NCBI GenBank assembly: GCA_964017155.1 | Contig: OZ024857.1 | Location: 9,219,690-9,283,689 of the forward strand | Direction: 5' to 3' | Origin: Oasisia sp. SBJ-2009 | Taxonomy: Eukaryota > Annelida > Polychaeta > Sabellida > Siboglinidae | Length of the DNA: 64,000 nucleotides | Shown: piece after piece, positions 25,246 through 37,600 of the stretch | Position numbering within the stretch: the stretch's first letter is position 1 | Layout: each line of letters starts with the position of its first letter | The notes under the pieces: generated by a model | Databases searched by the model: none | The model's input: the letters and a program-made list of their open reading frames with translations, nothing else | What the model was told of the DNA's origin: nothing | Program-made: the position numbers and the translations under genes

Positions 25246-25668
25246 CAGAATTCCTGGCGTGCGACACATTTTTATATTACATTACAACATTTATTTAGCT
25301 TACTACTGGTGTGTTTATAATATAAACATGTCAATAGTAACCTCAGTATCGCGATAAACCAACAGTTCCACACTGACAATGTAATCATTACAAATGAGCT
25401 AACTTTGCAAAATCGCACTACACAACAGGTGCCCGGATGTATCGCTTCGGTAATATTCGGAAGTGCTCGGAATTCAAAAGCGAGCTGTCCGAAAAATCAT
25501 GCTCTCTGACTGAAAGCGCAACTTTGTCAGCACGTCGATATAAAAACGTCAATGGAAGGTGAAGTTTCATTCCTCCAAACACGCAGTACTAAAAAGATTG
25601 TTAACCCAATTCTAGTATCATTACACAGTATCGCATCATACTATTACAGGACAGCTAACATACTCACA
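25246..25668. promoter_or_regulatory. Shared divergent promoter between the DUF4211 gene and CECR2
   Basis: About 430 bp separate the first minus-strand exon from the CECR2 start codon. No mobile element or coding exon is visible, and the stretch is richer in CpG (for example GCGATAAACC, CGGATGTATCGCTTCGG, GCACGTCGATA) than the flanking introns. There is no convincing TATA box for either gene. A bidirectional promoter is inferred from layout alone. Confidence 0.6.
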
Positions 25669-28600
25669 ATGCCATTTGTTGCAGAGTTACGCGCGGGTTG
25701 GGAAGTTCCGAGTATCGCTCATTACTGCGAAATTTTTCGCAAGCCTTTTCGTCTTCCGGAGTTTGACGTTGATGTAAGTATTGCAGGCACACCAAAACTA
25801 GCCCATACAGTCAAACTACATGTCGTATGTATAATACAACAGGGAACTTTTATGTGCTTTGTACATTTCTGTCCGATTCAGCTGATTCTTGGATGTGATA
25901 ACAAGTTTTTTGGACGATACCATTTTAGGAAGATAGGGCAGCTTTTAAACGAGATATCAATAACTATAAAAATCAATGCGTAATATATATGTAGGAACAT
26001 TGTATAAGTATTCTATGTAGTACATATTAGTTCAGTATTTTGACATGATTAATTTATTATGATAAATATTTGAGAAACCCAAGACAATTTTCTAAATCAT
26101 TGCTAGTCTCCCCTTTTTAAAGTGGTTGATTCCATATTGTGGTGATTCTATATTGTGGGATACCCCAAGTGTATTTTTAGATCACCAGGAAATGAATTTG
26201 GAATATGACTTGGTGTGATGTTCTTAGAAGACATGCAACGTTAAGTGTACTTCTAAGTAGTGTGTTCACATGTTTTTATAATTTACTTATATGATATATA
26301 CTACAATGTTTTAATATTTATATCAATCACAGGAATTAGAAGAGGCCTTCATTGCGTCTGGATCACCAGATGGCAGCACCTTGTTGACTCAGTTATTCAT
26401 CCAATTACTGAAAGGTTGCTACCCACACAAGGGAATCACGTGAGTTATAGCAAATTTACAGAACGTAGTTCTAAGGTCACCATTTGGTATAACCTAAGGC
26501 ATAGTCTAGTACATTTTTTAAACAACGGTAGCAATACATCTTATAGCATACAACAAATATTTTAGTTATTAGAAAACTTGAATATTTATAAAGTAACACG
26601 TTTTAGTGAAATAAAATCTTCCAAGGAGTAAAGTGCTTTGAGCAGTTATCTGTGTACTCGATACGGTGCAATACAACTGCACCTGTAACTTATTTAGTTC
26701 CAGATGCCAAATACCAAAACAAAATTTGAATGAAAAGGCAATATATTTCAGTTGATGTTTTTGCAGACAGATTCCACTTATGTACAGAGTGTGCATATCT
26801 GAAAAAGCAACTTGTATAAGCCGTGTCTAAATGTACTGTTATATCACTGATACATCCATAATGCTATCGCAGTGTGTAACTATCATTTGCAGTTGCTGCA
26901 CATCTACTGTATATCAGGTACGATTTTGTTGTGTTGTTTTCCAGTGAGCCTTCATACATCAGATGGCTACATAATTTGTGTAAATGCAATGGTTATGAAA
27001 GAGAACTTCCATTCACCCAAGACTTCCTGCCCGAGGCTTTCTACACAGTCCCTCAGAAGGACAAGGTGGATTTACTCTACATGCTCTGTCATGTTCGACT
27101 CAACAGTAATGATGTGTCTGACTTACTCAAGGTATGTTAAAACTGAACTCTTGTTATTTACTCAACATACATGATCAAGATACCTTATATATAAAGAAGT
27201 AATATTGTGTGCTGTTGCACAGAAATGAAACTGACAGATATATGGTGAGAAATATAGAACAACCCCATATTCTACTTTATATTATGGATTGTAGTAAACA
27301 CTAAGATTTTCCGACCAATGTTTGAGATATAAGCTTTCGTTCTTTTTCAACTGCCAGGGCTACGATGGAGATTACTTGAGACTTGAGCCAATTGGAATGG
27401 ATGGCAGTGGTGCCATCTACTGGTACTTTGATGACACTAGACTCTACAAGGAAGATCCACCACCAAAGCGAACAGCTGCGAGGAAGAAAGCTGCAGGGAG
27501 AAAAACGTGAGTAGGATTAGTTAGTTATGACAATGTACTGGATTAGTTAGTTATGACAATGTACTGGATTAGTTGGTTATGACAGTGAATTGGATTAGTT
27601 GGTTATGACAATGTACTGGATTAGTTGGTGATGACAATGTACTGGATTAGTTGGTTATGACAGTGAACTGGATTAGTTGGTTATGACAATGTACTGGATT
27701 AGTTGGTGATGACAATATACTGGATTAGTTGGTTATGACAGTGAACTGGATTAGTTGGTTATGACAATGTACTGGATTAGTTGGTTATGACAGTGTATTG
27801 GATTAGTTGGTTATGACAATGTATTGGATTAGTTGGTTATGACAATGTACTGGATTAGTTGGTTATGACAGTGTACTGGATTAGTTGGTTGTGACAATGT
27901 ATTGGATTAGTTGGTTGTGACAATGTACTGGATTAGTTGGTTATGACAATGTACTGGATTAGTTGGTTATGACAATGTATTGGAGTAGTTGGTTATGACA
28001 ATGTATTGGAGTAGTTGGTTATGACAGTGTATTGGATTAGTTGGTTATGACAATGTACTGGATTAGTTGGTTATGACAATGTACTGGATTAGTTGGTTAT
28101 GACAATGTACTGGATTAGTTGGTTATGACAATGTACTGGATTAGTTGGTTGTGACAGTGTACTGGATTAGTTGGTGATGACAATGTACTGGATTAGTTGG
28201 TAATGACAATGTACTGGATTAGTTGGTAATGACAATGTACTGGATTAGTTGGTTATGACAGTGTTTTGGATTAGTTGGTTATGACAATGTACTGGATTAG
28301 TTGGTTATGACAGTGTTTTGGATTAGTTGGTTATGACAATGTACTGGATTAGTTGGTTATGACAGTGTTTTGGATTAGTTGGTTATGACAATGTACTGGA
28401 TTAGTTGGTGATGACAGTGTATTGGATTAGTTGGTTATGACAATGTATTGGATTAGTTGGTGATGACAGTGTATTGGATTAGTTGGTTATGACAATGTAT
28501 TGGATTAGTTGGTTATGACAATGTATTGGATTAGTTGGTTATGACAGTGTATTGGATTAGTTTGTTATGACAATGTACTGGATTAGTTTGTGATGACAAT

Positions 28601-31600
28601 GTATTGGATTAGTTTGTGATGACAATGTACTGGATTAGTTTGTGATGACAATGTATTGGATTAGTTGGTTTTGACAATGTACTGGATTAGTTGGTTATGT
28701 TGGTGATGACAATGTATTGGATTAGTTGGTTATGACAGTGTACTGGATTAGTTGGTTATGACAGTGTTTTGGATTAGTTGGTTATCGTGCCACTGAGCTT
28801 GATTTTTGAGGATATTTGCGCAAAAGAAGTTACTATTATTATTATTATTATGAGAATGTACTGGATTAGATGGTGATGACAATGTATTGGTTTAGTTGGT
28901 TGTGACAATGTACTGGATTAGTTGGTTGTGACACTGTACTGGATTAGTTGGTTGTGACAATGTACTGGATTAGTTGGTTATGACCGTGTACTGGATTACT
29001 TGGTGGTGACAATGTATTGGTTTAGTTGATTGTGACAGTGTGTTGGATTAGTTGGTTGTGACAATGTATTGGATTAGTTGGTTGTGACAGTGTACTGGAT
29101 TAGTTGGTTGTGACAATGTATTGGATTAGTTGGTTGTGTCAGTGTACTGGATTAGTTGGTTGTGACAATGTATTGGATTAGTTGGTTGTGACAGTGTACT
29201 GGATTAGTTGGTTGTGACAGTGTACTGGATTAGTTGGTTGTGATAGTGTACTGGATTAGTTGGTTGCGACAATGTATTGGATTAGTTGGTTGTGACAGTG
29301 TACTGGATTAGTTGGTTGTGACAGTGTGTTGGATTAGTTGGTTGTGATAGTGTACTGGATTAGTTGGTTGCGACAATGTATTGGATTAGTTGGTTGTGAC
29401 AATGTACTTGATTGGTTGCTTATGACAATGTACTGGATTAGTTGGTGATGACAGTGTAATGGATTAGTTGGTTATGACAATGTACTGGATTAGTTATTCT
29501 GTAACTAAGCTAGCACTGTCTGTCACAAATTACACCACAGACGAAATGGTTGCCATTTGGCAAAAATAAATACAGATTCATAGTCAAATTTGTGAAACTT
29601 TATTTTTGTTGTTTTTTGTTGACGCTATCAGCAGTACATGACTGCATTATTCATTGCCCGTCTCCATTGAAGTTGCCTAAATGACCAATATCATCATGAC
29701 AGGATATTGTTGTTATTATCGGTACATGTTCTGTCTAATCTGTTTTGAGTATTTATTCTGCTATGATTGAAGTGTCTTTGTAGCCACAAACATCGAAATG
29801 GAACACATTTTACTTTTGTTGTTACAGTTGTAACGATAATAATAGTAATAATAATAGTAACTTCTTTTGCGCCAATATCCTCGAAAATCAAGCTCAGTGG
29901 CGCGACAAAACCAGGGGATTAATCAATCTCATAATCGAAAGCCATGCGTGAGTCGTCAACGGATGGATGGAAAAGCTAGGAGGCTAAGGAGGATAGGCAA
30001 CATTAAAGAGATAGGTTTTTAGATGTCGGCGGAATGCAACTATATTACCTTGTGATTTAACACTGGCAGGAAGCGAATTCCACACCGTTGGTGCGGCAAC
30101 CGAGAAAGCTCGGGTCCCGGCTTTCGTTTTCACCCGAGGGATGTAAAGAGGGTTACAACTGGTTGAGCATAGCTGTCTGGAATTTCTTGTTGGAGTTAGC
30201 ATTGAATTTAGATATGCTGGTTGTGTAGATGAGAGTGCTTGAAAGGCTATTGTATAAATTTTGAAAATGATGCGATAGTGCACAGGTAGACAATGCAGTG
30301 ATTTTAGAAGCGGCACTGAGCGAGAAAAGCGAGGAGAACGCGTGACTACCCTTGCTAAACAATTTTGGACACGCTGAAGTTTTGCTATGTCCTTGTTAGC
30401 GGTATTGTAAAGGAGGGAATTGCAGTAGTCGAGTCTGCTACTTACTAGAGCTGTGGCTATGATATTGATTGCCACAATGATATTGATTGCCACGTGGTTC
30501 GTCCACATTTTGATGCCTATTTTAATTTTCCTCAGGCCTAATAAAGCACAAAGCGCATGTCCTAAAACGCAACCGAAACCCAGAAAACAAAGTCAAAGAC
30601 AGTCGAGGTCTTTGGGAAACGTAGCAAACACTAAAGGCAGCAACAGTGCAAAGTCGACACCGGAGCGGACAACGCGACTACGGACTAGAAGTGTGCATAA
30701 CCTGAGAGCAACTCGCAGTCGAGTCTCATCAGACGTGCAGAGTGACAGCAGCGACCAATCGCCGCTGAGGAAACGGGTGAAAATAGAGGCTGATACATCG
30801 ATCGGAACACAAAAAACGGAGCCAGATAACAAAAATGCAAACACGAGCGAGAATCCGACGAAAGACTCCCCAGTTGACGGTATCACCCCTAGGCGGAGCT
30901 CCCGTACACGATCTGCGACATCGTGGTACCAGTATGAGATGGGCAAGGTGAAGAAAGTGGAGCCGTCTGACCCCCAGAGTAGCTCTGACAGCGACTCTGA
31001 CAGTGGTGTCACACTGGCGCAGGTGACGGTGACAGGTGACATGTCGGACAACGGGGCGGGTCGGTGGCACCTGGCGTGTGTCACCGTCGAGGACTGGACG
31101 GTGCTGGCACAACAGTTCCATAAGAGCAGCGTCGCCTGCGAACGCAAGTTGTGTCGTCGACTGATGAACGACTTGATTCCACTCGTACAGAGCCGCTATG
31201 AACAGAAGGTGAGTTCGTCTCGGTTGAATATGTTCTGCATTTGTTCATCCTCTATTCTTCTCACTGTCTGTTATATAATAATAATAATATAACTGTTTTT
31301 CTAAAGCACTATTTATATTAATAAATATAAATAATATAAAATGTTGGTTTAATATGTACAATAGTAATAATAATAAAACTTATTTTGACACCATCAAATC
31401 CCAGATGTATGTCCCGTTCACAGGTGTGTACATACACGTAAATAGGTAAATAAATTAATAAATATAGTTAAGCTAAAATATAATGTTCACATGTGTGTAC
31501 AAGTGTACATACACGTAAATAGGTAAATAAATTAATAAATATAGTTAAGCTAAAATATAATGTTCACGGGTGTGTACACACATGTAAATAGATAAATAAA

Positions 31601-34600
31601 TAAATATAGTTAAGCTAAAATATAATGTTTGTTGTGTAAAACTAGTTATGTAGAAAATAAAAATGTTTTTAATTGTTTCTTAAATTGTGCTAGATTGCCG
31701 TTGTCGGGCATATTCCTGGGGAGTTTGTTCCACAGGGCGAGTCTTGCACTAGCAAATGCACGGCGGCCAAAACATTCTAAGTTCACTTTTGGCACTTCGA
31801 GGAGTAACCCTTTGTATGAACATTTTTTAAATCATATAAATCAATTTAAAATAAATAAACACTGTTTTAAAGATGTATAGTACTAAACCTCTGTAAATTA
31901 TATAAATTAATAAAAAATTAAAACATTTACTAAATCTGTGTATGTAAATTATCAATACAAACACTGTTTTGTAATGCCTCGCTGAATTGTTTCTGCCCTC
32001 AGCCTTGGGCCCAGCTTGGTGGCATTATAACTACATTTTGCCTTCAAAGTAGATATCTCGTTTATAGTCTTTGTGTTAGTTTGACAATTTAACATCATTC
32101 TGTGCATGTTTACATTACGTAAATGTGTCTTTTGAGGCCCAAAGAGCGACTCCTCCTTTTGCAGACAGCTGCCTCATGCTACATGTTCCAGACAATGTGT
32201 CAGCAAGGAAGCCTTTGGCTTATTGAGAGTCCAGTGACTTTCTATATTTCAATATCCAGCCCTCATCAGATTGCTGTCTTACGCTGCTATAATTATATCG
32301 CTCACTGCGGTAACAAATGGCATAGACTGGTGCACTTTAGTCCTTATGATATTTGTAACTAATATGTGCCTGGGATCAGCAATGAAACTAAATCACTGAG
32401 GTAACACATTTAAATAAAAAAGTAGTAATAACAAAATATAGAAGGGCCCGAAAACCTAGAAAAGTACCGTGAATCATAGGTGTTATTTTTAAATGCGATA
32501 TTTTTGCACCCAGTTTTTTTGGTGAGACCCTAGACTTCAGAAAATAGTGACTTGGTGTGACTCAACCAACGTGGCTATTGTTTAACCTCTCTTGGCACAT
32601 GTATATTGTTCATTCGCTAGGTGGCACCACCATTGCATGTGATCCTCAAAATCTCCCAATTCAGCCACCATGTGGCAGCACCATATATGCAGTTCCATCA
32701 AGCATGTGACGTAAGACCACCAAAATGTGCACGTCCGCCATTACCCGACCGCAGAGTACCTTAAAAAAGCAGCATTATGCACGTTGTCTGGATTCCTGTG
32801 AGCACATATTTAGTGTGGAGTGATTATAAATGACGTTTTTGTACAGCGTGACATCAGAGCTGTCAAATTACGACAGCTGTCATTCGGTGCATTTCTGCGT
32901 ATTAATACATTTGTCATTTTGCTTGGTGATGTAATCAGGGGCAATCCGTGGGTGGCTCAAGCAGAAATGGAGGGGTGTAAGGTTTGAATGAACTTTGTGG
33001 GAGCCTGAGGTATTAAAAGTTCACGAATTTTCCACTGAACCTCTGTCTGTGGAGGGTAAACATGCTGTGAAATTGTCAATAAGAGAGCTGATCAAGATTA
33101 ATAGGAAATGAAGGAAACGTTATAATGGTCGCCTATGGAAAATGCAAATGTGGTCTTAGGCCTAATTGAAAAACGGCCGTTTTGACATAAGAGGCACGAA
33201 AACGTAGTTTGAGCGATGCGTGAGGTTGTTGTTTTGCTTCATTTGAAGTTGCTATTGACTGTAATACAATGGAGTCATTATTTACTGATAATGCTCCATC
33301 TAGGAGAGTTACTAAAAGCAATTAGCAAGCTAGTTACCGCGTGATATGCAAGGAAAATACACTGATAATATTGGTTATGTGGAAGTTACACGCTGCATTT
33401 TACACACCATGCGTAATATCCTATATTGAAGACAGCATGAGTTTGTGCTTCAAATGTCCCTGTTCAAGAGCGCGAATAATTTGTTTCGTATTTTTAAAAA
33501 TGCGCCACATTAACGACATATTTCCAGTACGATGAGTTTAGCTGCAACTACATTACTTATACTGTGTATGCGACATCTACAAATGCGTGTTTCTTAATAA
33601 CAAATACTAAAATGAACATCCGATAGCTTCCTATTTGTTAATCCTAATTATGTGATGCTTGCTTGTGTCGTATTTAGAACACAAAATAAGCATCAACGGG
33701 CGAGCAAAGGACATTTGATTACACCCCCACCCCTTAAACGCAGCCTCTATTTTAGTCAATTGTTGGTCGCCGAATGAAGCGGATTGTCCACGCGCGTCTA
33801 AAAAATGTACTATCTTTCACCTGCTCATTTTAGCGACATATATACCCTAACTGAAACACCGAACACAATTGAGAATATATTTAAATATACCCCAGATGTG
33901 ACTGAGAATAAGAAAGCAGCGCATTTTATCCAAGCATACCCCGGCTGCCGTAATCCGATTAGGTTCATTGATGCTCATACAAACTAAAATTGAGCACCTA
34001 ACAGAAGTGTCAGTATGTTGCAATTGTCTACAAGAACTAACACACCATCCCTGTCGACAGTCTTGCACTTTTCAGCTGTAACATAACCGAATTATACAGA
34101 TATTTGCATATGACATGTCAGCTTAAACTAATCACATACATAAGTGATATATAGTCTGATAAGAAACTATATAAATCACTGGTAATTTGTATGTTCTATC
34201 CGAATTGTCAACATCTAAGATGCTCTTTATTGCACTAAAAGCAATGTGGATATGTTTTAGTAACAACATTATTACCACAATGAATGCGTTTACAGCGATC
34301 AAGTTGCGGCAGAGGGTGGCGCAACTGTCTATTCAACATTTGCCACGTGTCTATGGTGTCACTGGCCAACATTTTTTTCTGACAGTAACTAATCTACCAG
34401 CTGTATCTGATGTGTTCAATAGTGTATGTACACCAGCGAAATAATTGGTGGCATAAAAAACGACGTGTGATGGATATGGAAGTGTCTCTGTCTAATATAA
34501 TGGGTTGCGCCCGAGTAAAGTGCGGCTTATTGCAAGGGGGGTAGGGTGATAATTTGTTTGACGCAAGAGATACGTTCTACTGTGTATCACGAATATGCTT

Positions 34601-37600
34601 CCATCATGTAACGTGTATATTCCTGAATGTATGTCCCACATTTCAGCGTTCTACATACAATTTAATTGAAATTACCATCGAAAGACGCTGCCTGGCCTTT
34701 CAATACTGCGACAATTTATGAGAAACTGGCCTGTGATTCTGAGCCCTCCTGGGGACGTATATATACGACGCACAGTTCATAATTGCATCATACAATTAAG
34801 CAAAGTTGGTGAGCATTATGATATACAGAAATTCGTGAAATTTAGCACTTTGCGTGTCCGAAAAAATGCTGTTCAAAAATATGATTTTTGCATTTTTATG
34901 GTGAAATTTACAACATTTAAAAAAAAAATGGTCAAAAAATATATATCTTCAATATTCTCTATATGTTACTGTCAGATCGTTAAGAGACTGTGGTGGACTG
35001 TTTGTTGTGTACAGTGCCATTAGTTTCAGGCAAACGTCTGATCTATTATCGGTTTCTGAATAAACGTGTTTCAACCCACGCACGGTGCTATTTATCTGGG
35101 AGGGGTGCAACTTTTGAAGACGCATATTATAATTATTATCGAGATGGTGTCAATTTCCCTAGACAGTTAATCTAGCTATATGTCATTCTTGATGTATGAC
35201 TAATTTTTGTGAACTTTTGACGTTTTCGGCCAATCTATTTGACGTAAGACCACCAAAATGTGCACGTCCGCCATTACCCGACCGCAGAGTACCTTAAAAA
35301 AGCAGCATTATGCACGTTGTCTGGATTCCTGTGAGCACATATTTAGTGTGGAGTGATTATAAATGACGTTTTTGTACAGCGTGACATCAGAGCTGTCAAA
35401 TTACGACAGCTGTCATTCGGTGCATTTCTGCGTATTAATACATTTGTCATTTTGCTTGGTGATGTAATCAGGGGCAATCCGTGGGTGGCTCAAGCAGAAA
35501 TGGAGGGGTGTAAGGTTTGAATGAACTTTGTGGGAGCCTGAGGTATTAAAAGTTCACGAATTTTCCACTGAACCTCTGTCTGTGGAGGGTAAACATGCTG
35601 TGAAATTGTCAATAAGAGAGCTGATCAAGATTAATAGGAAATGAAGGAAACGTTATAATGGTCGCCTATGGAAAATGCAAATGTGGTCTTAGGCCATGTT
35701 TTCATTATTATTAATTTTGTGCACTGCAAAACGAAGGAACAAACAAAATAATTTACCACAGGGACTCACTCACAGGAAGGTATACCACTTCCAGTTTTGT
35801 GAAACTTATTACTTGGAGGACACAGCGTGGTGACAGATGTTTACAATAGACTAGTGGTACAGTATTTGAAATTATTTAGCATTCGCATTCATAACGACGT
35901 TGTACAAGTAGAGTATCGTTACAACTAGTTCTTGTAATATCAGTATTACTAGATTATTATGGATTGGAGAAATCACATTTATTTAAGTGTGATTATTAAT
36001 AATATAAGTACATCAAACACTTGACAACAACGTACACTATTATATAATAATGCCTCTAGGTCATTTAGAAGATAACTTTCAAATCTTGCATTAATCCATG
36101 GATTGTGACCTCTGCAATAACGTTCTTGCATTGCCCTGCACATCTAAAAAAAATAGCACGTACTACCACATACTTTTTTTTTTAAATGTATGTAATGTCA
36201 TCAGGGCTTTTTATGCTGGATAATAAATGTGTCAGTTGTGAGCATATTTTTTGGTGGACACATGAATTTAACTCATATACATGTAAGCCAGTTGAGATGT
36301 GCTTTATGACCTGGAATAAACTACAAACACCCATTTTGAAGGCCGATCCCGAAAACCTTTTTGTGCTCCTTCATTTTTTATGCATCCATCAATATTTCTA
36401 CCTGGCCACAACAGGTTTTACCTGTCCAAATGACAGGTAGGCGGGCCTGTGCATAAAACTACATGAATGTCATAGATAAATGCGAATCACCAAATTGTGT
36501 TTAAGAGATTTTCAGATTGTAAAGTGTATTTTAAACAGAACTGTTATGGAAGAATGCAAGGTTCTGTACAATCGTGGATTTGTTCTTTGGAGTAGTGCTG
36601 GACTGGCCAGTTGTCCACCACTGAGAACGTGAGGCATTCCTGTGACATACCAATCCTGGTTTCAAAGGTTGATTGGGGTCAAGGTCATTTTGACCACATC
36701 ATTTTGGAGGAAGTTAGGGAACTTTGAAGGACACTGGTCAGTGGGTGAAAACAAGACATTTAACTGACCAGTGGTGCAGTTCTATCTGGCGGGTCATTGT
36801 AGTCTTTTGACCAGTCAGCTGGGGGACTGGGGACTCCAGTTGATGCCTTATGTCACTAAACAGGTGTTACCTAAATTGTCATTCACCATTCACTCATAAC
36901 AGTGCATGAGTGCATCCTTTTTATAGGATCAAGTCATCATCAAGACCACCCATGAATGCATTTTCATTGCTAAAATTAATTATGGGAATTGTCAGTGAAA
37001 GTGTGTTGTTTCAAATTTGCAATTATTTATTTTTAAACTTATTTGATGTCTACTGTTTTTGTAGCAAGTTTCCATTTAAATGCCCCAGACTAAGTGTTTG
37101 TTCTTGTTGTCCATCCGGTGGCTGACTTACACCCAGGCAGACAGACACACACGCGCGCATACACACACACACACACGTGCACACACATGCATGTGCACAC
37201 GAATACTGCTAGTTAACATAAATCATTAAATGTGTATGAGTAATGAAGACTGACACACATGCTATAAATTGTAACAGTTTTAGAGTGACACTGCCCCTGG
37301 TGGTTCATTTAAAGAACGCAGCCACACAAGGAGATTAATCGTGATTCAATTTAAAGAGTGACATCCGCAGTTAATGATTGAAGTCGGTGGTGACATGCAC
37401 CCCTGGCGTCAGTGGCTTGTCACCATGTGGTGTGTTGTGTTTGACCCTTTGCCATGTACTCAGGGTTTCTCCAGTGGGGTGTCTGGAATGTTGGCAGACA
37501 GGCGCCATGTGCCCTTCTGTTGTGGGGCGGTGGTAGAGAATACACCTGTAGTTTAGAATGCTTCCTGACACCAGAACATGGTCTGTCTGTGTCTGAGACA

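Noticed and set aside
25552..25668. Alternative in-frame CECR2 start giving a 39-residue extension
   Set aside because: The extension has no resemblance to CECR2 N-termini, while the ATG at 25669 places LRAGWEVPSIAHYC where homologues have it. It cannot be fully excluded.
27512..29495. Possible CRISPR-like array of regularly spaced repeats
   Set aside because: Units are contiguous 26-bp tandem repeats without unique spacers, in a eukaryotic intron.
30593..31147. 184-codon minus-strand ORF
   Set aside because: Shadow of CECR2 exon 5, which is supported by homology and phase.
31629..31880. ORF with SLFHRASLALANARRPK
   Set aside because: It resembles translated 3' sequence of dispersed retroposons rather than a host protein; no start context or splicing was found.
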